From: G963676335 sp963676335
GTDB taxonomy: Bacteria > Pseudomonadota > Alphaproteobacteria > Rickettsiales > Rickettsiaceae
Reading direction: 5' to 3'
DNA: 64,000 nucleotides
Assembly: GCA_963676335.1 (NCBI GenBank)
Contig: OY781057.1
Location: 372,001-436,000, forward strand
Shown: positions 50,872 to 60,350 of the stretch, one piece after another
Layout: each line of letters starts with the position of its first letter
Position numbering within the stretch: position 1 is the stretch's first letter
Notes under the pieces: model-generated
Seen by the model: the letters and a program-made list of their open reading frames with translations, nothing else
Database searches by the model: none
Told to the model about the DNA's origin: nothing
Translations under genes and position numbers: made by a program

Positions 50872-52287
50872 ATGTCTATAGCTATTATCGATATAGGATC
50901 AAATGCTATACGTGCTGTTATATATGATACTATGGATATAGGAGCTAGTGAAGTATATAACGATAAATTTATGGTAAACTTCTTAAGTTTATTTGAGTTA
51001 AATGATATAGATATAAATCATGAGATATATCTAATATTAGGGCATTTTTCTGAATTATTTAGAAAAATGAATATCCAACAAATTAAATGTGTCGCAACTG
51101 AAGTATTACGATCTAATTCTAAAGCATATTTATTTATAAAAATTGTAAAAAATAGGTATGGATTAGATATAAATATTATTTCAGGAGAGCAAGAAGCTTA
51201 TTTAACTGCTTCTGGAATATTGTGGGGTATCCCTAAAGCTAATGGGCTTGCAGTAGATTTAGGAGGGGGGAGTTTAGAATTTGCAGAAATAGAAAATAAA
51301 AAAATAGGAAATTTATTATCTTTGCCTTTAGGGACTAAAATTATTCGTAAGTTATATAACGATATTAATCATATCGAAGAAGGTGTAATTAAGAAAATAT
51401 CTGCATATAATAATTTTAACAAAAAATATTCCAATCTTTATTTAATAGGAGGGGCATTACGCTTAATAGCGAATCACTATATTAAATATACTTGTTATCC
51501 AATACGAATTTTACATAATTTAACTATTAGTAGTTTTGAAGTACTAGAATATTGTAAAAAAATTGATGAATTATGGATACATGATAATTATCAGGAGTTA
51601 TATAACATAGATATTTATGCAATATATATTTTAAAATCTATAATAAAAATATTTAATCCTGAGCGTATTGTTATATCAAATTATGGTTTAAAAGAAGGTA
51701 TTTATTTTACTAATTTATCGTCAGAGCAACAAAATCAAGATGTTATTTGGAATAGAATGAAATTTATTATGCCAAATAAATCTTCAGAGCAATATAAAGA
51801 AAAATACATAGATTTAATAAATAAATTGCTTATTCGTCCTGATGAAAAAACAATTCAAATAATTGAGTTAGTATTATTGCTTTTTACGAATATAAAAGGA
51901 ATAGACAAAATTTTAGTAGGAAATTTTTTGAATAATTTTGTTTTAAATATGGATATTCCATTTTGTCATAGTCAACGTGTAATGTTAATTACGACATTAT
52001 CATGTACTTTAAATGTTAAAGTTACTAGATATATGTATGATTTATCTAGAAAAATATTACCTATACAGGATTATCTTAATAGCTGCATTATTGGAAATGT
52101 TTTAAAAATAGCAAAATTGATTAATGGTCCAAATTTAGAAAATATAGGATTTGATTTAGTAGTTAATGCTAACAATTATATCGAATTTGTAAGTCATAAA
52201 CTATTACCTCATCAAATTTTATCTTTGATATATCAAAGTATTAAAATTATTGGTAAAGCTAGAAAAAAAATGCTTTATAAATTTTAA
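50872..52287 (+). CDS. Ppx/GppA family exopolyphosphatase
   Basis: This 471-residue protein belongs to the ASKHA-fold Ppx/GppA phosphatases, which hydrolyse polyphosphate or pppGpp. Motifs are IAIIDIGSNAIRAVIYDTMD at the N-terminus, ISGEQEAYLTASGILWGIP, the phosphate loop AVDLGGGSLEFAEIE and LYLIGGALRLIANHYI; a C-terminal HD-like extension follows. Which substrate is used cannot be told. It starts 17 nt after virD4 and may share its transcript; it is convergent with nuoM. Confidence 0.9.
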   Translation: MSIAIIDIGSNAIRAVIYDTMDIGASEVYNDKFMVNFLSLFELNDIDINHEIYLILGHFSELFRKMNIQQIKCVATEVLRSNSKAYLFIKIVKNRYGLDINIISGEQEAYLTASGILWGIPKANGLAVDLGGGSLEFAEIENKKIGNLLSLPLGTKIIRKLYNDINHIEEGVIKKISAYNNFNKKYSNLYLIGGALRLIANHYIKYTCYPIRILHNLTISSFEVLEYCKKIDELWIHDNYQELYNIDIYAIYILKSIIKIFNPERIVISNYGLKEGIYFTNLSSEQQNQDVIWNRMKFIMPNKSSEQYKEKYIDLINKLLIRPDEKTIQIIELVLLLFTNIKGIDKILVGNFLNNFVLNMDIPFCHSQRVMLITTLSCTLNVKVTRYMYDLSRKILPIQDYLNSCIIGNVLKIAKLINGPNLENIGFDLVVNANNYIEFVSHKLLPHQILSLIYQSIKIIGKARKKMLYKF

Positions 52288-52299
52288 TATAGCTCTTTT

Positions 52300-53763
52300 T
52301 TAATCTGATGCTTCTAAATTGAGATGTAATATGTTTATAAAGAAAGGCTTAATTATTTCAGGAAAGATCCCCAAAAATATTATAGGTATAACTATAGCAA
52401 TCAGAGTTATCAATTCTATTCCATCAATATCAGTAAATTGATTTATCTCTTTGTTTGTAATACTTCCTAACATTATTTTATGATATAATCGTAGCATATA
52501 TATAGTTGAAAAAATTATTCCTAAAGAAGCCTCAACTGTATAAAAGACACTGATATGCATCATGCCTAATAAAGTAAAAAATTCTCCAATGAATCCACTG
52601 GTACCTGGTAATCCAATACTTGCTAAAACTAATATCATAAAAATTCGTGCTAATTTTGGTGCTTTAATTGCAACTCCGCCATAATCAGAAAAATTAAAAG
52701 TATTTGTTCTGCTGTAAAGTATGCCTATTATTAAAAATAATCCAGAGGAAATAAGGCTATGACTAAACATTTGAAAGGCTGCTCCAACGATTCCAACATC
52801 AGAAAAACTAAAAATTCCACAAGTTACATATCCCATATGCGCAATGGAAGAATAAGCAATAATTTTTTTTATATTATCTTGATAAAGAGTTATTAAAGAA
52901 CTATATATGATGCCAATGATACTAAGGATTATTATTATATTAGAAAATTTTATTGATGATAGTGGAAATATTGGTAATAAAATACGTAAAAATCCGTATG
53001 TGCCAATTTTTAATATTATTCCTGTTAATAAAATTGACCCGATAGTAGAGGCTTCAGTATGAGCATCTGCTAACCATGAATGTAATGGAAATATAGGAAC
53101 TTTAATTGATAAAGCAATAAATATCAAAATCCAAAGTATATTTTGAGTATAAGGGTTAATATGTTGATTTATTAAGTCTTGTATATCCAATAAATTAAGA
53201 GTTTTAATAGAGAGATATATATAAATTATAGATACTAGAAATAATAATGAACCAATCAATGTATATAGGAAAAATTTTATTGCTGCGTAAATACGATTTT
53301 TTCCACCCCAGATACCTATTATTAAGTATAGTGGGACAAGTAACGCTTCAAAAAAAATATAAAATAATGCTAAATTTAAAGCTGCAAATGCTCCAATAGC
53401 AAAACTTTCAATTAATAATATACAAATTAAACATTCTCTTGGATAAAAAGTAATAGAGTTAACGGTAATTAGAATACATATCAATGTTAAAAAATTAGTA
53501 AGTAGAATTAAACATAATGATATACCATCAATTCCAACATAATATTCTAAACCAATAAGTGGCCACCATTTATAATTTTCAATAAATTGATAAGTTAAAT
53601 TAACATCAAAAAATGCATATATACATATAGAAAATGCAAAAGTGATTAATGTTCCTACAATAGCAATAGATTTAACATAAATGATTCGGTTAGAAATAGT
53701 AATGCATAGTGCAGTAATTGTTGGCATTAAGAGGATAATAGATATTAATGGAAGTATAATCAT
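52300..53763 (-). CDS. nuoM: NADH-quinone oxidoreductase subunit M
   Basis: NuoM is an antiporter-like proton-pumping subunit of respiratory complex I. The 487 residues have about 14 transmembrane segments, with YYVGIDGISLCLILLTNFL, the proton-channel Glu in FYIFFEALLVPLYLIIGIWG and Lys/His-bearing motifs IFPLHSWLADAHTEAST and GHMGYV-type IAYSSIAHMGYVTCGIFS. Subunits nuoL and nuoN, usual neighbours, are not adjacent, so the operon is split in this genome. Confidence 0.95.
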   Translation of the reverse strand: MIILPLISIILLMPTITALCITISNRIIYVKSIAIVGTLITFAFSICIYAFFDVNLTYQFIENYKWWPLIGLEYYVGIDGISLCLILLTNFLTLICILITVNSITFYPRECLICILLIESFAIGAFAALNLALFYIFFEALLVPLYLIIGIWGGKNRIYAAIKFFLYTLIGSLLFLVSIIYIYLSIKTLNLLDIQDLINQHINPYTQNILWILIFIALSIKVPIFPLHSWLADAHTEASTIGSILLTGIILKIGTYGFLRILLPIFPLSSIKFSNIIIILSIIGIIYSSLITLYQDNIKKIIAYSSIAHMGYVTCGIFSFSDVGIVGAAFQMFSHSLISSGLFLIIGILYSRTNTFNFSDYGGVAIKAPKLARIFMILVLASIGLPGTSGFIGEFFTLLGMMHISVFYTVEASLGIIFSTIYMLRLYHKIMLGSITNKEINQFTDIDGIELITLIAIVIPIIFLGIFPEIIKPFFINILHLNLEASD

Positions 53764-53857
53764 TTGTAGAAATCAAGATTTAATCTGATAGATACCCATA
53801 GTTTTCCGTAGTATATGAATGACATAATTGCACAGATATAGAATAATTTCTATTATT

Positions 53858-54598
53858 TTAGGAAAATTTATTAAGTTGTGATAAAAATTGTTTATGCAAC
53901 TCTATTTCTCCATTTTTTGGATAAATTACAGTGATAGGAATATTTTTATTAGTAGTATAATTTAAATCTACTTTGTTTCTAACATTAAATTCATATTGTT
54001 TTAAATCAGTTAAGTTTATGTATACGTATGCTAAAAGTAATGCATCTTTTAATGCACCATGGAATCCCCTATTGTATAAATTAGTATGTATGCTCATACT
54101 AGCATTTAATTTAGACAAATCAATTGTATCTTTTTGTAAGATTTCATCTAATTCACTAGCAATAAAAGAAATTTTGAAACGTTTACATAAAGCATCTAAA
54201 CTAACTCTACTTCCAGGAAATAATTTTCGTGCCATAGGTAGTGTGTCAATAACTTGTTTTGATTTAATTAGAGGTTTTTGTATTAATTCCAATTCATGGT
54301 TTAAAAACTTAACATCAAAATTAGCATTATGCATTATTAACGTATCTTCTCCTATAAAATCTAGTAATGACTCTGCGATATCTGCAAATAAAGATTTATT
54401 TTTCAAAAACTCTGTAGAAATTCCATGTATACCATAAGCTTCTTGTGACACTTCACGTTGAGGATTAACATAACATTGAAATTTTTTTCCGGTAATAAAC
54501 TTATCCTTTAATTCGATAGCTCCTATTTCGATAATTTTATCCCCATTTCTAATGCTAAGCCCTGTAGTTTCTGTATCTAGTACTACTTCTCGTAACAT
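53858..54598 (-). CDS. dnaQ: DNA polymerase III epsilon subunit (proofreading exonuclease)
   Basis: This 246-residue DEDDh exonuclease proofreads replication. Exo I is VLDTETTGLS (residues 6-15), Exo II is LIMHNANFDVKFLNHELE and Exo III is HGALKDALLLAYVY. The C-terminal region for binding alpha is short but present. rpsO lies 6 nt upstream in the same direction. The alpha subunit dnaE is encoded 6 kb away in this window. Confidence 0.94.
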   Translation of the reverse strand: MLREVVLDTETTGLSIRNGDKIIEIGAIELKDKFITGKKFQCYVNPQREVSQEAYGIHGISTEFLKNKSLFADIAESLLDFIGEDTLIMHNANFDVKFLNHELELIQKPLIKSKQVIDTLPMARKLFPGSRVSLDALCKRFKISFIASELDEILQKDTIDLSKLNASMSIHTNLYNRGFHGALKDALLLAYVYINLTDLKQYEFNVRNKVDLNYTTNKNIPITVIYPKNGEIELHKQFLSQLNKFS

Positions 54599-54604
54599 AA
54601 ATAA

Positions 54605-54874
54605 TTATTTTCTTAGACCTAAACGTTGAATTAGAGAAGCATATCTTTCTTTGTTTTTATTTTTTATATAATTTAATAAAGAACGTCTTTGCCCTACTAA
54701 TATTACTAAACTACGTTTACAACTAAAATCTTTTTTATAAATTTTACAATGTTCAGTTAAATTAATAATTCTTTCAGTTAATAAAGCACATTGCACTTCA
54801 ACTGCCCCCGTATTTCCAGGAAAAGAACTGTACTCAGATATTAACACGCTTTTACGATCAGCTGTAATAGACAT
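54605..54874 (-). CDS. rpsO: 30S ribosomal protein uS15
   Basis: This 89-residue protein matches uS15: MSITADRKSVLISEYSSFPG, NTGAVEVQCALLTERIINL and the ending LVGQRRSLLNYIKNKNKE and YASLIQRLGLRK. The usual HSRRGLL segment is changed to SCKRSLV. It is followed by dnaQ, not by pnp. Confidence 0.95.
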   Translation of the reverse strand: MSITADRKSVLISEYSSFPGNTGAVEVQCALLTERIINLTEHCKIYKKDFSCKRSLVILVGQRRSLLNYIKNKNKERYASLIQRLGLRK

Positions 54875-54985
54875 TTTACCTCAAAATATTTTAAATTGTA
54901 TACTCTAAATTTATAGTGCTAATGTATGCACTAATCAATCTTTTTACTAATCATACAACAGGAATAACATTTTTTAAATACTTAA

Positions 54986-56641
54986 TCAAAAGATATCTTC
55001 AGAAGTATAGATTACTTTAGTGACATTATGTTTTGTTTTATTCCATTTAAAAGGGCTAATTAATAATTCAACAATAGCAATATAAACTGCCACAGAATGT
55101 AACAAAAAATAGAATGGCCATACAAATATTACTATTAACAAATATATTTTTTTTCCATGTAGTTTGTTAAAAGCAATAAGACCTGCGCATAAAATATAGA
55201 TTAGGCTAATGCTCATAGTAGATAGTAAAAAAATTTTGATTTGATAATTTATAACCCAAAATATATTAATTATAATAAGCAAAGGCATAATAAAAAAACT
55301 GTATGTAGAAAGGCCTATAAAATTCCAGATAGCAAATTTAGAAAAAAATGGTATTTTATGATTGCATTTAAAGAAAACGATAAAAGTTTGAATAAATCCT
55401 TTGATCCATCTTGTCCTTTGTGTTAGCCAAGCATATAAATTAATAGGAGCTTCTTCTAATGTTTTGGAATCTAAAATTTTTGAGAAGTATCCATGGACAT
55501 ATAACCTTAATCCTAAATCTGCATCTTCAGTTACATTATATGGGTCCCATAATCCAACATCTTTTAATACTTTAACTCTAAAATGGTTACTGCTACCTCC
55601 TAGCGGTATAGGCAAATTTTTGTTGCTCAACCCATCTAAAAGAAAATCAAACCATAAACTGTATTCAATACTAAATAATAAGGTTAACAAATTTTCATGG
55701 TAATTATAAAGATGTAATTTAGCTTGCAAACATCCTATTGTTTTAGGCAATTGGTGGAACGTATTTAGAGCTATTTTTAATTGATTACTATCTGGTAAAT
55801 CTTCTGCATCGTAAACAACTAAATATTCTCCTATACAATAGTTCATTGCATAATTTAAAGCTTTTGGTTTAGTTCGTGGTAAAGAGAATGGAACTTTAAT
55901 TACTTGAATATAGTCTGCTAATTCATATAAATATATCGCCTTATTCATTAATATATCATCTTCTTCTATAATTAACTTAACTTCTAATCTATTTTTAGGG
56001 TAATCAATACTTTGAATCATCTTTATAATTCCAGATATATTTCCTATTTCACGATACATTGGTAGTAGCACACTATATATTGGATAATATTGAAAATTAT
56101 TATTAATAAACGAAATATTTTTTTTATTTTGATAACCAAATATTAAGATGTATATCTTAAAACCTAATTGCAATAAATAAAGAATATTTTGAGTTATGCA
56201 AAATAATTCTTTGCTAAGAATAATTGGAATTATAAAGAAAATCATAAACTTTACAATAACTCGCTTAAAATTAATATTTTTAGCTGAAAAGTCTTTATTA
56301 ATTTCACTGAGATAGTATTTAGCTTTGATAGTTAAGTATTTTTTTGAATATATATCAAGTAACTGTAGATTCATAACATGTATATCACGAATGTATGAAT
56401 GCGATAGGAATACTTCTATTTTTATAGTTTTTTTTATTATAGTTGGCAGATGTTTATCTGTAATAATTTTTTCTTTTAAAAGAAAAGCAAAAATATTTAT
56501 ATTAGGATATAATGGTTTTTTAAAAATTATATATGTAGCTTGAGATTTAGTAATTATTTTTTCTTGTAATAAAAAAGAAATTAAATATGATTCATATGTA
56601 TTCAATAATTGAACCAAAAGCTTATTTTGTATCCTGTACAT
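54986..56641 (-). CDS. Family 2 glycosyltransferase, cellulose-synthase-like membrane protein
   Basis: This is a 551-residue processive-type GT2. The N-terminal 90 residues contain two similar helical units (SFLLQEKIITKSQATYIIFK and FAFLLKEKIITDKHLPTIIK), as in MshEN-like heads of XagB/NfrB-type transferases. Two transmembrane segments precede the catalytic domain (YSVLLPMYREIGNISGII; YLVVYDAEDLPD; NVTEDADLGLRL; QRTRWIKG), which gives the D, DxD-like, TED and QxxRW signature. Hydrophobic segments close the protein. It should polymerise or export a glycan across the inner membrane. It overlaps the upstream gene by 40 bases. Confidence 0.85.
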   Translation of the reverse strand: MYRIQNKLLVQLLNTYESYLISFLLQEKIITKSQATYIIFKKPLYPNINIFAFLLKEKIITDKHLPTIIKKTIKIEVFLSHSYIRDIHVMNLQLLDIYSKKYLTIKAKYYLSEINKDFSAKNINFKRVIVKFMIFFIIPIILSKELFCITQNILYLLQLGFKIYILIFGYQNKKNISFINNNFQYYPIYSVLLPMYREIGNISGIIKMIQSIDYPKNRLEVKLIIEEDDILMNKAIYLYELADYIQVIKVPFSLPRTKPKALNYAMNYCIGEYLVVYDAEDLPDSNQLKIALNTFHQLPKTIGCLQAKLHLYNYHENLLTLLFSIEYSLWFDFLLDGLSNKNLPIPLGGSSNHFRVKVLKDVGLWDPYNVTEDADLGLRLYVHGYFSKILDSKTLEEAPINLYAWLTQRTRWIKGFIQTFIVFFKCNHKIPFFSKFAIWNFIGLSTYSFFIMPLLIIINIFWVINYQIKIFLLSTMSISLIYILCAGLIAFNKLHGKKIYLLIVIFVWPFYFLLHSVAVYIAIVELLISPFKWNKTKHNVTKVIYTSEDIF

Positions 56642-57495
56642 ATTCTTTTAATTGGTTTAAATTGATATTGCCAAAAATGTCCAATTTGAATTGCATAATA
56701 ATCAATTTTAGTAGGGAAAAACTTTTTTACTGCAGATATTTCTTCTTTAGACCAGGCCAATTTCTTGCTTTTAATTGGAATAGTATTGGAAGATTGCATA
56801 AGTAAAATAACTCCATTTTTAAATTCTAATCCCTGCGTAAAATTATAAGTAGTATATCCTGAAAATTCTTTAGTAAAACTGTTTCCATATCCAAGTTGCC
56901 ATGTCGAAAATGTCTTACCTAGTCTATGGTTGTTGGTTTTTCCCATTAGAACATTGATTTCCCATTTTGAAATAGTTGATATATACAATATATTTTGAAA
57001 ACTAAAATAACTATTTGAAGTAGCATATAAAAAATGTTTAGTAAAAAACTCAAATTGCTTAATATTATATGATGGAAGCTTTTTTGAATAATTAGAACTG
57101 CGTTGAAGTAAAAATTTCCCTCCTAAATTATGATATTTGTTTATTCCATATTCAAAAAATAGAGAGTAAAAAAATAATTGATAAGAATATGGTAATTTTT
57201 TTTGCTCTTTTTTTAATTTTTCTATTTGATTATCAATTTTACGAATTAAATTTACTTTTCTACTCCCGATAGCTTTACTCCTTTTTAAGTAAAGAATATT
57301 TATTTTAGATTGTAAATCTTTTGCATATAAGCTATAAGTTGTTATTAAAGACTTATTGACATCAAATCGATCAAAACTAAAACTTAAGAAATATTTTCCT
57401 TTTTCTCTTAACCAAGCAGATGCAAAAGTGTTTTTAGTAGTATAAAAGTTAAATAATACCAAAAATAATTTTATTAAATATTTTCTTTGATCCAC
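56602..57495 (-). CDS. Probable outer-membrane beta-barrel protein (XagA-like candidate)
   Basis: This 297-residue protein starts with GTG at 57495 inside ftsA (22-base overlap). A signal peptide (about residues 6-26) is followed by AWLREKGKYFLSFSFDRFDV, which resembles the A-W-x-x-x-x-G-x-G opening of XagA-type outer membrane proteins. A charged helical segment (about 60-95) follows, then alternating strands rich in Tyr, Phe and Gly (FFYSLFFEYGINKYHNLGGK, SFTKEFSGYTTYNFTQGLEF) to the end. The XagA link is an inference from the opening motif and from the XagB-like transferase that follows. It could export or anchor a glycan. It may equally be an unrelated barrel. Confidence 0.6.
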   Translation of the reverse strand: MDQRKYLIKLFLVLFNFYTTKNTFASAWLREKGKYFLSFSFDRFDVNKSLITTYSLYAKDLQSKINILYLKRSKAIGSRKVNLIRKIDNQIEKLKKEQKKLPYSYQLFFYSLFFEYGINKYHNLGGKFLLQRSSNYSKKLPSYNIKQFEFFTKHFLYATSNSYFSFQNILYISTISKWEINVLMGKTNNHRLGKTFSTWQLGYGNSFTKEFSGYTTYNFTQGLEFKNGVILLMQSSNTIPIKSKKLAWSKEEISAVKKFFPTKIDYYAIQIGHFWQYQFKPIKRICTGYKISFWFNY

Positions 57496-58709
57496 TTTAT
57501 AACTTTATTGATCCAATTGATTTTGTTATTTTGTTGGGTTAAAGTTTGTTTTTCTTGCTGTAATTTTTGATACATCAAAGAACCTATTGCCGCACTATAA
57601 CTGTGTGGATTGTAATCTTCTACAAAACCAGGTAATACAATTGGGGTAGCGATCCTGACTTGTTTTAAAAATATTTGCGCAAGTAGCTCTTTTATTCCTC
57701 TTATCATTGCTCCTCCACCTGTGATAATAATTTGATTAGTTATCAAATGATCAATATTTAGCTGATCATATTTATTTTTTAACATAAAAATTATTTCTTC
57801 GGCTCGCGCTTTTATAATATCTGCTACTAAACTACTAACGACTTGACGACTATTAGAATCCTCTTCACTAATTTCTTCTAATTGATCTAAATTTATAATT
57901 TCACCTCTATCATTTCCTGTGTTGCTAATATAGCCATGTAATATTTTTAATTTTTCTGCTGCGCTAAATCCTAAAGACAATACTTTAGCTAAATCACAAC
58001 TTATATGCCACCCACCTAAAGGAATATTTCCTATGTATAATGGCTTATTATCTAAAAATATACAAAAAGACGTATTTTTATCTCCAAAATCAATTAAAAT
58101 TGATCCAAGTTTACTTTCATTTTCGCTTAAACAAGAAAAACAAGATGCGATACTAGTTAATATTATTTGATCAACTTGGATATGAAATTTAGCAAAGCAA
58201 TTAACTAAATTATTTAGCATGGATGTATTAGCTGTAATGATATGCATTCTACACCCAAATTCAGATCCTTTCATACCGATGGGATTTTGAATACCATCTT
58301 GATCATTAACTATAAATTCTATAGGATAATAATGTATTATAGACTGGTCTTTAATATGAAAATTAGATAAAATTTTATCTATAATTTTATGTACATCCTG
58401 TTTTTCAATTTCTCGAGAAATTTTTGTTTTGTAGTGAGTATAATAAGATTTAGTTTGTATTCCAGATACATTAATATTAACCTTGGAAATATTATAATCT
58501 CCTTGTTTTTCAAGAGTATAAATAGCATTTCCTATAGACTGTTCGGCTTTGGCAAAATCAGAAATAATTCCTCCATTTATTCCATCTGAATAACATAGAT
58601 TCTGATTTAATACTTGAATATTTCCTTGATAATTAAGATGTGCTGATATTATTGCAATTTTACTGCTACCAATATCGAAATTTATGGAATTAGCTGCTTT
58701 AGATTTCAT
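57474..58709 (-). CDS. ftsA: Cell division protein FtsA
   Basis: FtsA is the actin-like membrane anchor of the FtsZ ring. This 411-residue protein has the phosphate 1 motif INFDIGSSKIAIISAHL, the 1C domain (KVNINVSGIQTKSYYTHYKT), the phosphate 2 motif SILIDFGDKNTSFCIFLDN and adenosine motif QIIITGGGAMIRGIKELL. The end (INWINKVIKWIKENI) is an amphipathic membrane-targeting helix. ftsQ and ftsZ are not adjacent, and instead two envelope genes overlap its 3' end. Confidence 0.93.
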   Translation of the reverse strand: MKSKAANSINFDIGSSKIAIISAHLNYQGNIQVLNQNLCYSDGINGGIISDFAKAEQSIGNAIYTLEKQGDYNISKVNINVSGIQTKSYYTHYKTKISREIEKQDVHKIIDKILSNFHIKDQSIIHYYPIEFIVNDQDGIQNPIGMKGSEFGCRMHIITANTSMLNNLVNCFAKFHIQVDQIILTSIASCFSCLSENESKLGSILIDFGDKNTSFCIFLDNKPLYIGNIPLGGWHISCDLAKVLSLGFSAAEKLKILHGYISNTGNDRGEIINLDQLEEISEEDSNSRQVVSSLVADIIKARAEEIIFMLKNKYDQLNIDHLITNQIIITGGGAMIRGIKELLAQIFLKQVRIATPIVLPGFVEDYNPHSYSAAIGSLMYQKLQQEKQTLTQQNNKINWINKVIKWIKENI

Positions 58710-58877
58710 AGAACGCTACTTAAAGATTTAAAATCTTAAATGTCAATTATAGCTGTAGTGTATACAATAATCAAAACATTTATACAAGTCATTCACTTCA
58801 TTTTATTGCATTGCCAATAAAAGTATGCTATATTTTTTATTTAATTATAGTTATAAAATAAAGCTAATGTATGTATT

Positions 58878-59381
58878 ATGACTCAAGTAGAATTTAAAGT
58901 TGGAGATAAAGTTGTTTATCCGTCTCATGGGGTTGGAAATATAATTAAAGTAGAAACACAATCTATTAATGAAACCAAAGTTCAATTTTATATACTTAGT
59001 ATGATAAGCGAAAAAATGACTATTAAAGTTCCTGTACATAGAGCTTGTGTCATAGGGCTAAGAAAATTAACTACTACCTTAGATGAAATCTATAGTATTT
59101 TAAAAAAAAAGGCATCTAATAAAAACAATAAAGTATGGAACCGTAGAGTAGTGGAATATGAAAATAAAATTAATTCAGGTAAAATAGAATGTGTGGCAGA
59201 AGTAGTACGAGATCTATATAGAGAATCTGATATAGGAAGATCTTTTAGCGAATCTAATATTTATAAATCTGCTTTAAATCGATTAGCTGAGGAATTGGCC
59301 GCTATAGAAAATATTGACTTAGAAGATGCAAAAAACAAATTAACAACTTTTTTAAAAGAAAAATTAGCAGCAGCAGCATAA
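58878..59381 (+). CDS. carD: CarD-family transcription factor (CdnL-like)
   Basis: This 167-residue protein has the CarD/TRCF RNA-polymerase-interaction fold at the N-terminus (FKVGDKVVYPSHGVGNIIKV, FYILSMISEKMTIKVPV) and a helical DNA-binding C-terminal domain (VVRDLYRES, SESNIYKSALNRLAEELAAI). CarD stabilises open complexes at rRNA and other promoters. The gene is monocistronic or leads to terC. Family members in Rickettsiales are well known. Confidence 0.94.
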   Translation: MTQVEFKVGDKVVYPSHGVGNIIKVETQSINETKVQFYILSMISEKMTIKVPVHRACVIGLRKLTTTLDEIYSILKKKASNKNNKVWNRRVVEYENKINSGKIECVAEVVRDLYRESDIGRSFSESNIYKSALNRLAEELAAIENIDLEDAKNKLTTFLKEKLAAAA

Positions 59382-59449
59382 GTTGTATTATCCCTAAAAA
59401 AAAGATAAACTTTTAAATAAAGCGGCTAGTATAAATTAAAATATCTTTT

Positions 59450-60337
59450 ATGTCGTATCTTTGGAGTTTATTCATAATAATAATTCTTTTTTTATTAATT
59501 TACGATTTATCTTTTTTTTCTAACGATAACACATCCTCATCTTTTAAACGAAGCTTATTTTTAAGCGTATTTTACATCACTATAGCAATAATGTTTGGAT
59601 TTGGAGTAGGGGCGTCTTTAGGAAAAAATAAAATGATAGAATATTTTACTGGCTTTGTTGTAGAAAAATCTCTTTCTTTAGATAATATTTTTGTTATTAG
59701 TCTTGTTTTTAAAAATTTAAATATTCCATTAAATAGACAACATAAAGTTCTATTTTGGGGCATACTAGGAGCTTTAGTTCTTAGAGGAGGACTAATATTT
59801 GTAGGATGCGCTGCGATAGCTAAATTCACATTTCTAATGAGTATATTAGGAATATTTTTAATTTTTACTGGTATTAAAATATTAGTGAAAGGTGAAGAAA
59901 AATTTAATGTTGAAAAAAATATATTTTTTAAATTTTTTAAAAAATATTTCAATATTACCCTTGATGAAACTAGTGGAAATTTCTTTATACGAAAAAATAA
60001 AAAAATATATCCAACTTCTTTATTTATAGCTCTTGTTATAGTTGAAGGAATGGATATAGTATTTGCACTAGATAGTATTCCAGCAATTTTTGCTATTACT
60101 AAAGATATATTTATAATATATTCTTCTAATATTTTTGCGATTTTAGGATTAAGAGCCCTTTATTTTTGTCTTGAAAATGCAGTTAAAAAATTTCAATATT
60201 TAAAATATTCTATAGCAACTATACTAATTTTTATAGGAGTTAAAATTTTTATAAAGGATATTCCTATTGCAGTTTCTTTGATTATAATATTTTCAATTAT
60301 TTTTTTAGGAATAATATTTTCATTTATAAAAAAATGA
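59450..60337 (+). CDS. TerC/Alx family membrane protein
   Basis: This 295-residue protein has about eight transmembrane segments and matches TerC/Alx: MFGFGVGASLGKNKMIEYFT, FVVEKSLSLDNIFVISLVFK, a second acidic repeat motif VEGMDIVFALDSIPAIFAIT and a loop with charged residues. Family members export manganese or calcium and relate to tellurite resistance and alkaline stress. The conserved Asp residues of the metal site are visible. It is 68 nt behind carD. Confidence 0.9.
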   Translation: MSYLWSLFIIIILFLLIYDLSFFSNDNTSSSFKRSLFLSVFYITIAIMFGFGVGASLGKNKMIEYFTGFVVEKSLSLDNIFVISLVFKNLNIPLNRQHKVLFWGILGALVLRGGLIFVGCAAIAKFTFLMSILGIFLIFTGIKILVKGEEKFNVEKNIFFKFFKKYFNITLDETSGNFFIRKNKKIYPTSLFIALVIVEGMDIVFALDSIPAIFAITKDIFIIYSSNIFAILGLRALYFCLENAVKKFQYLKYSIATILIFIGVKIFIKDIPIAVSLIIIFSIIFLGIIFSFIKK

Positions 60338-60350
60338 CATCGATGATATA

